NCBI GenBank assembly: GCA_034509425.1
Contig: JAVTVJ010000496.1
Location: 868,001 to 932,000 of the forward strand
DNA: 64,000 bases
Source: Eopsaltria australis
Lineage: Eukaryota > Chordata > Aves > Passeriformes > Petroicidae
Direction: 5' to 3'
Made by a program: the position numbers and the translations under genes. This document shows positions 13,761 through 25,095 of this stretch, piece after piece (position 1 is the stretch's first letter; each line of letters opens with the position of its first letter). The notes beneath the pieces were generated by a model that saw nothing but the letters and a program-made list of their open reading frames with translations, searched no databases and was not told where the DNA came from.

Positions 13761-14181
13761 ATTCTTTCATGGTACTTGTCTTGCTAAACTATAGAAGACA
13801 CGTTTTTCCAGGTGTGTCAGTAAACTATCTTTGCACAGAAGTTGCATATTTCATTTAATATTTTATTTGTCTGCCTTATGACTGGGAAGGTGAGCTGGAG
13901 AGAATAAAAGGTTTTGGAAGTATCAACTTGAAGCAACTGTTTCTGTGTCTTTTTCTGGTGGGGGCATTTTGGTGTTAGGCTTTTTTATTTAGTTACTTTG
14001 GCATTTTGAGTTACTGTAGAAAGTTTGTTTCCAAGTGCCAGAAGACTTTAAGGTATTCATCCAAGTTTATGACTTGAACTTACTCCTTCGTATCAAGCAT
14101 CCTTACCTCAAGGATGCTTTCCTTTGTTCATACTTGAGTAAGGAAAAAGGAAGGCTTTATGTCTTTGTAACCACGAAAGTT

Positions 14182-14214
14182 AGGTACATACTCAACATGT
14201 GTCAGTTGCTCTGC
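14182..14214. repeat. 33-bp repeat, left copy
   Basis: Bases 14182-14214 (agg[t]acatactcaac[a]tgtg...) recur at 14547-14579 with two mismatches and a constant offset of 365. The pair brackets copy 2 of the 194-bp segment: the left copy ends 106 bp before it and the right copy starts 32 bp after it. Confidence 0.85.
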
Positions 14215-14320
14215 CTCACCTCTGGCTTATGTCCAGTGCTTCTCACTGTACTGATGCCTTTGTGGACTTTCTCTCTGCTCCTTCTCCCCTTTGCCAAAAA
14301 TCTCCAAAGAGCAGTTATCA

Positions 14321-14514
14321 TTTTTATTTATAGGTGATATGAAATGGTCCTTTCCTTTTGTTACAGTAATTTCTAGAGACATATTTTTGTAAAAAACTTT
14401 CTTTTCCCGCCTAAAAGCTATATGCATGCAGAGTGCATGTAAATCACCTCTATGAAATGTGAGTCTCTCAGTAAGATGCAGAGAACCAGAGGACTGGGGA
14501 AAAAAATAACCAAC
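14321..14514. repeat. 194-bp duplicated segment, copy 2
   Basis: This is the second, same-orientation copy of 7147-7340, with four mismatches and no gaps. It sits deep in the 8.6-kb intron, about 1.7 kb before the exon at 16214. Its surroundings, with a 33-bp direct repeat on either side, suggest this is the recipient site, but the direction of copying cannot be settled from one genome. Confidence 0.92.
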
Positions 14515-14546
14515 AGCAGTGTAAACAAAGAAATGAAAGGCATGTC

Positions 14547-14579
14547 AGGAACATACTCAACCTGTGTCAGTTGCTCTGC
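14547..14579. repeat. 33-bp repeat, right copy
   Basis: This is the right partner of 14182-14214, in direct orientation with two mismatches. At 33 bp it is far longer than a normal LINE or ERV target-site duplication, so local template switching is the more likely origin. Confidence 0.85.
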
Positions 14580-15497
14580 TCCTGCTATAGTGGATACTTC
14601 TTTGTACAGCCAAGCGCCCTGGCCATTGGGAGGAGTGAGATCCTGGAATCTGCAGTACCTGCAAAGTGTGAACTCCAGCTTAGGGATGTTCTTCCATGGC
14701 ATCTAGAGAAATCAGCTTTTTCCTGACTTTGTTTAGTCTGAAACTAGAACTGGAGACTCATAAATCTAGTAATTTTTGTACTGCCAGAAGCTGCAGTGAA
14801 ACTAGTGATCAATCAGGGACAATTCACAAGGACAAAAAGCAGTTTCATACCTTGGTAAGATTACATTCTTCTTCTTCTCTTTCTTTGACAGAACCTTATA
14901 ACAAATACAAACAGAACACTAATTATTAGGCAGAATTCAGTACTTAGTCCTTCACCTGAGCTGCTTGTTTTATATATATATGAGAAAGAGAGAGAGAGAC
15001 AGTGACAGACTGTCAGTTAACGGAACAGCTTTTAAAAGAAAAAAGTCTTTTGGAAGTAAAAAAAAACCCACCTCAAAGTAATAAATCAAAAATGTCAGTA
15101 TCAGAGCATGTGTTGAATGCTAAAGATTAATTGTAATAATTGCAAATAAAAATTCTTTTAATCACAAAACCACAAATGTTGTACACTTACCAAAGTAATT
15201 TGTGTTGGTGAAGTTGACCAATTAATATATTCTCTCAATATGTTACATTATTTATTGCAGAGCTAAACTAAGAATGAAATTTCTTAGATTAATTGTTTCA
15301 AAATTGTGCGTGAGGATATTTTTGGTTTTTAAAAAGTTAAGAAGCAACTTAAATGTCAGAACATACACATCATTTTTTCTGTTAATTCTCCTGCTGTCAA
15401 TAGCAAACAGGATCAAAGTACCATAATTAATCTTCCTTGAAGTAAGAACAGTGTATAAAAACTTCCAAAGTAAACATAATTCAGCTTCTAGAAAATG

Positions 15498-15566
15498 TAG
15501 AAGATGTTATTTCTATCATGATGACCATACCATAGAAGATGTTATTTCTATCATGATGACCATACC
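15498..15566. repeat. 35-bp tandem duplication
   Basis: Two adjacent copies start at 15498 and 15533, each beginning tagaagatgttatttctatc. They are identical over 34 bases and differ only at the base that closes the unit. The near-perfect identity points to a recent local duplication. It is intronic and has no coding meaning that I can see. Confidence 0.93.
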
Positions 15567-16213
15567 TCCTGCCATTTGCGAGATACTTGACAGTAGGTAC
15601 AAACCTTGGTGCCATGCCGAAAAGTATCCTGAATGTATTCTCATTGCTCACATTACTGCAAGTACCTGCTAAATGTAAGTTCTGTTAATATTAAAAGTGA
15701 TTTACTACCTAATCTGAAGTTAATTGGGAGATCATTTCAGAGTGAGTCATGTGATGCTGATAGGATAGTATAGAAGAAAGGATATATCCCTCAATTCTGT
15801 TAAATCCTAACCCAGTGACAAGAAGCCAACAACATAGATGCCAGGCTCATCATTAATGACTTACAAATACTTCCATCATACTCCATCCACTTTACAAAGT
15901 CTTGCAGGCTAACATTTACTCAACTGAGTAAATGAGTCTCCTGGTTTCCAAGAAAGCTGAAACTATTCTGTTTAACATCTGCTTTGTTAAAGCCATATGG
16001 ATGCACCTGGTATCTATGAATTCATGTTTACACATGGAATAATTTTCACACTGAACTGTTAGTGAGTGCTTGTATCTCTGCAATACCAGTAAGCATATTT
16101 TTCTTGTTGCCCAAGTTTTGTTTTCAATACTTGTTTTCAAGTTACTCTTTGCAGTAACCTCACACCTCACTCTCTCTTTTCTTTTTTTTTTTCTTTTTTT
16201 TCCCCTTATGCAG

Positions 16214-16299
16214 AGGATTACTACTTCAGGAAAACAGCAGGTTTTCAGAGGCATTGCATTACTATAAACTGGCAATTGGTAGCAGACCCACACTAGCTT
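16214..16299 (+). CDS. TMTC2: TMTC2 internal exon, rest of TPR unit 2 (residues 39-68)
   Basis: An 86-bp internal exon. Its first base A completes Leu39 (TT|A) and its last base T begins Ser68. The acceptor is tatgcAG after a long T/C tract and the donor is GTAAGT. It reads GLLLQENSRFSEALHYYKLA and ends at SRPTLA. G40 is TPR position 8, A52 position 20, and the A59-P64 stretch closes helix B. The intron before it falls between positions 7 and 8 of the repeat. I remember the family residue at position 50 as Ala in human; here it is Ser, a conservative change. Skipping this exon alone would shift the frame, but losing it together with the previous exon removes 201 bp, in frame. Confidence 0.95.
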
Positions 16300-17127
16300 G
16301 TAAGTATTTTAACTATACAGGCTTGTATAATATTGACTATAGTTTTCGTAGAAAATTTTCCTGCTCTTTAATAACACTTTATTTTTTTTCAGAAGCTTTT
16401 AAGTCAGAAAGCAAAAGGTGAAATTGTGCCTTTGAAAGCAAATGTTTATTAGTAAATAACTACATTTAATGCAGTACAAGTAGGAAGCAGATAATGAACA
16501 CTAAGCAGCAATACTAGAACTTAAAATGCTTCTAATCTGGGGTGTTGAGTCACAGATACTACTGTCCAAATTTTCAGGCTCCTGTTTTCTGTTTCTTACA
16601 GCCAGTCCCTGATATTTATGTGAGTGGATAATACCAATATTTTTTAAGTACTTTAATTTTTACTTTCTTGCCTGGGGAAATGGAGAATAATCATTCGGGC
16701 GTTGCCAGTAATAGGTTCCAAAATTAAGTGGTGCTATTTAAGATGGCTGAGGCATCTGTGCCTTCAGTATTAATCTTCTCTGTATGTATATATGTTTATA
16801 TGTATATTTTTGTAACACTTCAGACAGTGGTGCTATATGCTTTATACAGTCCTAAAAAGAGGAACGAAATGGAGCACCCTGCCTAACCAGGGATTCCTTC
16901 CCTCCTTACTCAGTCTTTATAGTCACCTTCTTATTTCCTTGCACTGAACTTCTGCCTTTTACATTTTCACATATGTTACATGTTCACACTCAGAACAAGG
17001 AGTGATCTATGTTTTCGAAAACCAAATTAGATAAATGGGATCTCTACCAGATACTACTTAGAATTAAAACAGTATATATAGCATAATATAACTCCATTAA
17101 AAGATGACATTTTTTCCCTCTTCACAG
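16300..17127 (+). other. TMTC2: TMTC2 intron, 0.8 kb
   Basis: A short phase-1 intron with donor GTAAGT and acceptor ctcttcacAG after a T/C-rich tract. It is AT-rich and I see no repeats or conserved structure in it. Confidence 0.85.
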
Positions 17128-17312
17128 CTGCCTATTTAAATACTGGTATCATTCTGATGAACCAAGGGAAGACTGAGGAAGCCAGGAGGACTTTTGTGAA
17201 GTGTTCAGAGATCCCTGATGAAAATCTGAAAGATCCTCATGCTCATAAAAGCTCTGTTACCAGCTGTCTCTATAACTTAGGAAAACTTTTTCATGAACAA
17301 GGACACTATGAG
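17128..17312 (+). CDS. TMTC2: TMTC2 internal exon, TPR unit 3 and first helix of unit 4 (residues 68-129)
   Basis: At 185 bp this is the longest exon here. It starts with CT, completing Ser68, and ends after the Glu129 codon in phase 0. The acceptor is ttcacAG and the donor is GTAAGA. It reads AYLNTGIILMNQGKTEEARR, then FVKCSEIPDENLKDPHAHKS, then SVTSCLYNLGKLFHEQGHYE. G74 and G119 are consecutive TPR position-8 residues but lie 45 apart instead of 34. An extra 11 residues around D98-K108 therefore form a loop between units 3 and 4. This loop is, as I remember it, a family feature of TMTC2 and is the strongest identifier of the gene in this window. Confidence 0.96.
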
Positions 17313-19060
17313 GTAAGACTCCAGATTTGTATATAATGTATTTATAAAACCTTTATATACAAATAATACCTACTGCTTCCAACCAGATTTCCAAAATACA
17401 TCACAGGCATAAACTGATTGAATTTCACCAGATCAAGATTAGCATTCTCTACAGAGAATATTTGTTCTCTACAGCCACTGGTGTAATTCTATTAATGAGC
17501 AGTGTGATGCTCTCATGTCAGAGTCAACATTAGCAGTGATCCCATCTGATATGTGTTAGTTCATTGGTTTTGGCTTTGTACCCGTAGCTGGTATGCAAGG
17601 ATAAAATGTGATTAAAGGCCAGTCAACCTAAAGTGTAGTGGCTTTATAATTCAAAACAGAGTAAGTCCATCTTTAGTTGGAAAAGTGCAATTATGCTTGC
17701 ATTTAAGTCTCCAAAAATAAGATCCAGTTGAGATCATTTAAAACTTCAGAGATTAAAAACATCCCACTGTGTGTTATTTTCAGATAACTTGACCTAAGTG
17801 CTAAAGTGGGTTGGATATTTTTAATGTAACAATATACTGCACCCAAGCCATCCCATCTCATTTGCACATGCAACTGTGACTGTTGTGATTCCTCTCCATT
17901 TTTCCTGATGAACTTAACTGAAACTGGACATTCACTTGAGGTTTGCCCTTTAGCAGCATTTGAAAGAAATTCATTCTCTCTTTGCATTGTCAGGCATACT
18001 TCAGAACAGGAGTTGTGAGTGGTTTTGATCCATTTAACTGTTCCTGACCATGACAGTTATGTCAGCTGTTTAAGATCAGGCATGCACAGGCTGGACAGAT
18101 TCCCTGTCATCTGTCTGCTGCATCCAGTCCTGTCAGATGGAGTTACTAATTGGTTAAAATACAGACAGCTAATGCCTATATGAAGGGAGAGGAGAGGAGA
18201 GGAGAGGAGAGGAGAGGAGAGGAGAGGAGAGGAGGGAGAGAGAGGAGAGGAGAGGAGAGGAGAGGAGAGGAGAGGAGAGGAGAGGAGAGGAGAGGAGAGG
18301 AGAGGAGAGGAGAGGAGAGGAGAGGAGCATGTTGTCTGTGCAGCTAGCAGAGTGCAGAGTTGGAGTTCAATGCCTGCAAGATACAAGGGCATTTAAGAAT
18401 ATAAAACTTAAGATTTCTTCCTGGTGGTCATTGCAGCCTTAATAAGCTGTGACTGATGCCGAGCTATCAGATTGACCAGCAAGCACCCAAAGTAGTGAAT
18501 GAATAAGTGTGTGATGAGATAATTCAAGGCACAGCATATTTGCCAGGGGATTCAATCTTGCCATTATTGACGTTAGAGTGCATCTCATTCTTTCTGTGGG
18601 GCATACTTCATTTGTGAGGATTATGCTTTGTTATTATTTAGCAGTAGACAATGATTTCTTTATTTTTAGGTCACTTAGTGTAGTTAATCATCAGAAGTCC
18701 TTTGTCTGAAATTCAATAATAATCCATAGTCTTTGACAGCCTATAGAATTTTATGTTTATAAACTCATCAGTCATTTAAGAGGTATAAAAAAATGTTCTT
18801 GTTACTTCTGCCTGGAAAAGAAGTTGCAATTTGGAACTAACTTGATCTCTTGTCTATAAACCTCACTGAATTTGGTAAAATTCAGGTAAAAAAACCTTTT
18901 TAAAAGGACAAATTTTGTACTTTCTGTGGCATTTTTGATGCCAAAGTATTTTCTCTATCCCTGCACCTTTCGTTTGGGGAAGGAAGATAGTTTGGTTTTA
19001 CTTTTCATGTGAAAGGATTATTTGAAGTTGATGTTTTCCCACCTGCATGTCTCTTTTCAG
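17313..19060 (+). other. TMTC2: TMTC2 intron, 1.7 kb
   Basis: A phase-0 intron with donor GTAAGA and acceptor ctcttttcAG. Its only notable content is the purine pentanucleotide microsatellite at 18185-18328, about 870 bp after the donor. Confidence 0.85.
18185..18328. repeat. (AGGAG)n purine microsatellite
   Basis: About 144 bp of a pentanucleotide repeat, roughly 28 units. It is almost uninterrupted; one irregularity around 18231-18244 reads ggagggagagagagg. The + strand is purines only over the tract, so it is a polypurine-polypyrimidine run. Open frames through it on both strands are artefacts of the missing stop codons in the repeat. Confidence 0.98.
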
Positions 19061-19139
19061 GAGGCCCTTGTGGTTTACAAAGAAGCAATACAGAAAATGC
19101 CAAGGCAGTTTGCACCACAGAGTTTATATAACATGATGG
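19061..19139 (+). CDS. TMTC2: TMTC2 internal exon, TPR unit 4 second helix into unit 5 (residues 130-156)
   Basis: A 79-bp internal exon. It starts in phase 0 at Glu130 and ends with the first base of the Gly156 codon. The acceptor is ctcttttcAG and the donor is GTAAGT. It reads EALVVYKEAIQKMPRQFAPQ and ends SLYNMMG. A131 and the Y135-A138 stretch form helix B of TPR 4, and P143 closes it. G156 is position 8 of TPR 5, and its codon is split by the intron. The spacing from G119 to G156 is 37, so there are three extra residues in this unit. Loss of this exon plus the next one removes 201 bp and keeps the frame. Confidence 0.95.
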
Positions 19140-22100
19140 GTAAGTACATTGTTAGTACTTCAGAATGATATTTGAGGAGTCGGGGTGAAACAAAAGACCT
19201 TATCCAGGCAACTGGTACTCAAATTAATGAGCTAATAAAACCCAAAAATAATTACCTTCAGTAGGTACAAGCCAAGCTAGGTTCAGAGCTTAAATGCCAG
19301 CAACTGCAATGCTGGATAAGGCACACTAAATGATGAGACTATTAGATACTGGATAAGTGTCAATATAGCATTTAGAATGCATGGATTAGTGTTTTTCTTT
19401 GTCTCCAGAATCTCTCATCCACTACTTCGGAGGCCCCATGTGCCCACGTGTGTTGAATTGCCTTGTATTCCAACAACGTGTCCAAACATGCACACAGAGA
19501 TAGTTGTACTTTTTTTTTAGGTTGTGCCAAAAACTTATTTCCAGCTGATGTGCTTTAGTTTAGACATCTACAATGAGAGAATTCTTAGTCTTCTTCCAGG
19601 ACCAGCTATCTGTCCTTCAAAACTTTAAGAAACCCTTAAAAAAATCAATTTATCCATGAGGTGGTTCTTGTTTAACTTCAATTCCTCATTTTCTTCATTG
19701 CATTTTTATATGGGATGCATTAAGATGAAAGGAAGAAGATACGAATTATTACTTATAATACTCAGATATGCAAACAAGAGGGCTGGTTCTTATTGTTCCA
19801 GAGATTCTTGTAAGTGGAATTCTCTCTCAAAGTGTATGTGTTTCTTCTAAGCAACCTGTGTTTGGTGCAGTACTCTCCTGTTAGGGATAGAAAAGGACAT
19901 GAGAACCCTTACTTTAAAGTAGTTCAAAGTGAAGCAATTAAAAATATCTGTGGAAACAATTAGGATCAACAGGAAGCATGTGGGGTTTTGTGTGGTTCCC
20001 CCTGCCAATGCCTAATATACAAGGGAATGTACTGGTTGATACCATTTGCTTTTGCACGGTTGTTGACTACGTATTCAGGAAAGGCATCTTGCTCCTTGCA
20101 AGTACTAGGGCATCGGAAAAAGTAAAATTGTGGTTGTAACTGATGCTGTATGTTTGAAAAGTGTAAATGTAAATCAAGTACTTCTCTTACCACAGTAACA
20201 AAGTGTGTAATGTCAGTCTAAACACTTACTTGGCAGTTCATACAGTTCAGTGGAGAGTTACTTCTTCCTGTATACTGAGCTTTACCAGATTGCTGCCAAT
20301 GGCTAAAATCCATAAATTGCACAAATTGATTATTACATATACTTTTGTTCATTGTCAGTCTTAGTGAAATTATTGTTTTATCAGTTTTATTTATCAGCAT
20401 TTGCTGATCAATTTGGTGGTGGCATCAATAGTCACCACTGTGTGAATTAAACCACCTCTGCTTACTATCAGTGTCCTATAGTGACTGCTGAAATACTGCA
20501 GTGCTCCAGCAAATTCTCTGAAGTTTGACTGCCTTCTTTAGTGTAGATATATTTTTCATAATTCTGATAAAAGTGTTCCTCAGGATACAAGATTGGAAAA
20601 CATAAGCCAGTGCTGTTAATAGCATGTAATGTTTGTCCCATTGCAAAGCAGGCTTGTGCTACCCTTTTTCTTTTCCAGTGAATTGATGTTACCTTTAAAA
20701 CCACTGTTTTCTTCAGATTTTTCTTTTTTTTTTTTTGGTTGATTTTTTAGGTTCAGAAGGCCTTTCTCAATTTCCTTTGTAAGCACAGTCTGTGATGTCC
20801 AAGTTCACTCTGTTCCTGGGGTTTGCATTTTTTAACTTACAAAGACACCAAGACTAGCTCAGTCCTTTGCCCAGGCTTGGCTCCTACTGTACTTCCTCCT
20901 TTCACTCCTGAGCCCATACTCTGGCTTCTGCTTCCTTTTAGCTGCTGCCAGCACTTAATGGATGTCCTGATGGCATAACATGTCAGGGTCAACTGAGTGT
21001 ACCTTAGCTGCTTGTGGAGCTCTGAGAATTTCAGCTTATCATTAACTTTGCATGTGCTTGTATTTTGGTTGCTGTTGTGATGGCAGCTTTTGCAGAGAGG
21101 ACAGACCTTGCTTCACACTGTTGCTGAAGTGTTGCTTGTAGGCTAGGCAATCCAAGAGGCCACATAAAGTTGGGTAGTGACTTGAATAGAATGCAGTGCA
21201 GCTGTCCTGGATGTGTCTATGTAAGCCTACATGGCTGCATTTAGTCTATCCTACCTGAGATGACAAGACAGAGCTAGGTAACTCTGCTTCTTTATAGCAT
21301 GGAAAGAAAACCATACCTCTGGGAAGTAATGAAGCCCTTCCAATTTAGACATTTATTTAAGATTATACACATAATCCCTGCAAGCATACTTCTCCTCTAA
21401 AAGGAGCTGAAATGACTAACTTGGATTTAGTAGCTTGAGTTGGGTGAGATAAATCATCAATACCTATTCAGTCATGTCTTTGCATTATGTGTGACAGGAG
21501 AACAAGGCATCCACATCCATTATCAGGAGTGCATCCGCTTTGCAGCTCGTATGGTGTCACTGAGTATCAGAAGGCTGCCTGGAGTGTTTATTTCTGTTTT
21601 GATGTTCAAGACAAAATTATAAACACGTTCACTATAACACTTTCTTTGATAAACAGTATTACATAAACTTGTCTGCCTACTTCTTGCATTTAAAAGGGAG
21701 ACTAGAGGAACTGAAATAGGCCAGTCCTGTCTTGTGCGCTTGCAGCTGCATAAACCTGACTAAGCTGTGCCCACTCGTTGTATGCTCATTGCTGGGGAGG
21801 AAGGGGGAGAAACTGGGGAGTGCTCCCCATCTGCTTGGGAAGTAGCAGAAGGAAGTTGTCTTCCCCATCTCCTTAGATGTGGAAAAAATCTTCACAGCAT
21901 ATTGTGAAATCCAAGAATAGTCACAGTTTGAGGATTATCTGCTATGGTTGCTATTGTGATAAATGTATTCCCAGTCTCTGGCAATCTCTTTGCTTGGTTG
22001 AGTGGCACACATATTGCCACATATTGGCATGTGATACAAGGAAACAGTGCTTCCTTGAATTTTTAATAACTACTCATTCATGTAATTGAAGATTTTTTGG

Positions 22101-24144
22101 AAGTTTTTTTTTTTTTGTTCTCCTGTATGATGTACATGACCTGCTTGCAAGAGAATAAACAGGAGATGAACTGTTTAAGCTGAATCAGGTTTGGACTCCA
22201 GCACTCTGAGTGCAGTAGCATTAACACTCCAGCAGTGCTAAGCCTTTGCACCACCTGCTTTCCCTGTTTGTGTTACACTTCTTTTCCTGTGCTTGCTTCT
22301 ATTGGCTTTTTGCTCTGACAGGCCCAGTGACTCATTCCTCTGGTGTGTCAGTCTGTCTGACAGACTCTCATCCTTTAAAACACACTGTAACTTGCCTCTT
22401 AATGGGAAAAATAAGTATTGGGGCTCAAGAAGCAGGCATCCATTTGACTTTGCATTTTTTTCATGGTACAAAAGACAGGGCTGTAATACCAGCATCAGAT
22501 GTTCCAAGTTTGTGCATATGAAAAAGTTGCAGGGAAGATTTTGGTCTCCTGTTGCTGTGATTTATTTTGCCAGGTGTGCAACAACTCAGCTAAGGAAACC
22601 ATATGTTTTTCTGGCTTTGTACCAAGAAATAAAACCTTTCCATTTTTTTTTCTTAGGAGAACCCAAAACAGCTAAAAATTGAAACTCTAAAACTAGAATC
22701 AAAATAATTATTCAACAGGCTGTATAAGGTTGACTTGGTATTTATTTTCTGTATACCATATTGCTTTGATGTAAATTAAAAAGTACATGCTAAGGTTACA
22801 CAGATTAATTTGCTTGGCATGGCAACTTGCACTACAAAGGCCAGAGTCCAGCTCAGCTGTATTAAATAGGTAATATATTTTGTTTAAAGTTTCAATTAAA
22901 GCCTGAGGTCAAAAGATAAAATGGTCCCTGTGGGATCTTGAACACTTTAATGCCAATATTAGGATTGCTTAAGGATCAGCCTCTGCTCTAGATGTCTTTT
23001 GCGTTCCTTGAAATCTGATATTGTACAGTTGATTGTATTACATTGCTTTTAAAACCGCACCAGCCCACCTGCTACAGTAATTCATACTCCTGACAGTTAA
23101 CTGGTGTGAAGTGGACCATGGAGGCTTTCTTTTAATACCAAACAGTAACAAGAAAGATGGTGGAGTGGTGTTGTTCAGTTTTAAATTGGCGAGATACTGT
23201 CATAAAGACAAATGTCTTGATTGCACTTCATCTGCCCATGCTAACTAACATCTGAATGTCTATTTTCAAATGCACTTCGGGGAAAGCCTTACAAACATTT
23301 TTTTTGAGAAATGCAAGTCACAAAAAAGCTAACATTGCAGCAGTGAATACAGTTCATGATGCACAAAGTTCATATTTCTCCTTGTGAATCTGCTGGATTG
23401 CATGGACAGAAAACAAATCATATGCAAGTGTACAGACCAGGAAAGGGGAGCCAGATTTTGCATCTGGTGCAGAGGTTTGTATCATAAGTACAAAAGCTTA
23501 GCATGCAGAGAGACTTTCTGTGTTGATGATTGTAACATAACTATCACTTTACTTGATTATGCTTTTGGGTGGACGTTGCTGTTTCTACAAACCTGTTAAT
23601 ATTGTTAAGGCTCCTATCCCATTTACCCCTTGCTCCCATTAGATGCTTTGTTATTGAATTATTTTGAAATACTGTTTAGAACTTCAGGAAACCTTTGGTA
23701 TCATTTTACTGTGCATACTGAGCAACACTTAATTTATAAAATCCAAAGATGGTTAAGCTGTGAAATACATACCCCACATCATAACTTATGCAGAGTATGG
23801 TACTTGCACTTATCTAAGCTTTAGTCATAAGTGTCCTTCCTATGCATCTCATGAAGCTTTACTGGTAATTTCTTACTAAGTGTACATTGCAAATCTTTTT
23901 TTTTTTCTTTTAAAACTAGCTTGGATGGAAAAAGGGTATTTTTTTTTCCTTCATATGTACATTTTGCGATATGTTCCATGGAAATAAGAATGGAGTCCTC
24001 TCCAATGGTGATGGGAATAAAATGCTAGGCTTCCTTCTCTCCCCCTTCCCACCCTCATCCTGATACTTTAACCCTTCCCCCTCTGAGACTTTGCAGGCTG
24101 TAGTAGTTTATATCTGGTGTCCAAAGCTAAGTAGCTAAGTGCTG

Positions 24145-25095
24145 CATCCAGCTGGTAGCCTGTCCCTGATGATGTTCTGCAGGGCTCAATATGTTTAATG
24201 TCTTTACTGATGATCTGGATGAGGTCATTGAGTGCACCCTCAGTAAGTTCACAGATGACACTAAGTTGAGTTGGGAGTGTTGATCTGTGGAGAGCAGTAA
24301 GGCTCTGCAGAGAGACCTAGGCAGGCTGTATTGATGATGGGTCAAGGCCAATTGTATGAGGTTCAATAAGGTTGAGTGCTGGGTCCTGCACTTGGGTTAC
24401 AGCAGTCCCAGGCAGGGGGGAAGAGTGGCTGGAAAGCAACCCAGAGAAAAAGGGCCTGGGGGTGTTGGTAACCAGCAGCTGACCATGAGCTAGTGTGTGC
24501 CCAAGCATAATGGCTTGTATCAGGAACAGTGTGGCCAACATGACCAGGGAAGTTATTGACTCTCTGTTCTCTGCACTGGTGAGGCCACACCTTGAATCCT
24601 CTGGTCAGTTCTGGACCCATCACTACAAGAAAGACATTGAGGTGCTGGAGCTCATCCAGAGAACAGCAGTGGAGCTGATGAAGAGTCTGGAGCACGAGAC
24701 CTATGAGGAGCAGCTGAGGAAGCTGGGCATATTTAGTCTGGAGACTCTTCAGGAGAGACCTTATCGTGCTCTTCAACTCTCTGAAAGCAGGTTGTAGCCA
24801 GATGGGGGTTGGTCTCTTCTGCCAGGCAACCAGCAATACGACAAGAAGAAAAGGCCTCAAGCTGTGCCAGGGGAGGCTTGACATCAGGAAGAATGTATTC
24901 ACTGAAAGGGTGGTCAGGAATTGAAATGGGCTACCTAGGGAAGTGGTGGAGTTACCATCCTTGGAAGTGTTCCAAGAAGTGACTGAATGTGGCACTTGGT
25001 GCTATGATCTAGTTGATATGATGTTCAAAGGTTGGACTTTGATGATCTTTGATGTCTTTCTCCACCTAAATGATTCTGTGATTCTATGATTCTAA
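24145..25095 (+). mobile_element. CR1 LINE, 5'-truncated, with 3' end
   Basis: About 950 bp of CR1 in forward orientation. Near the 5' end it encodes the end of the reverse-transcriptase domain, with an FTDD box (24248-24259) where CR1 usually has FADD. It continues through the ORF2 C-terminal region, recognisable at [10 protein letters not shown] and [14 protein letters not shown], and then the 3' UTR. It finishes with the avian CR1 tail gattctgtgattctatgattcta at 25073-25095. Frameshifts and stops break ORF2, so it cannot make protein. The 5' boundary is approximate. Confidence 0.93.

Larger units (their letters stand above)
7588..16213 (+). other. TMTC2: TMTC2 intron, 8.6 kb
   Basis: A phase-2 GT-AG intron from GTAAGT at 7588 to tatgcAG at 16207-16213, with a strong polypyrimidine tract at 16172-16207. 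It holds a GC-rich islet (8190-8475), a long T-tract (12234-12311), a CR1 fragment (13541-13760), copy 2 of the 194-bp duplication (14321-14514) between two copies of a 33-bp repeat, and a 35-bp tandem duplication (15498-15566). The rest shows nothing I recognise. Confidence 0.85.

Noticed and set aside
18057..18392. Open frames made of repeated Ser/Pro/Leu or Arg/Glu through the microsatellite
   Set aside because: A pentanucleotide repeat without stop codons gives such frames on both strands by itself.
24363..24995. A 210-codon open frame on the - strand
   Set aside because: It is the antisense of the CR1 element at 24145-25095, whose + strand encodes recognisable ORF2 pieces and ends in the CR1 tail.
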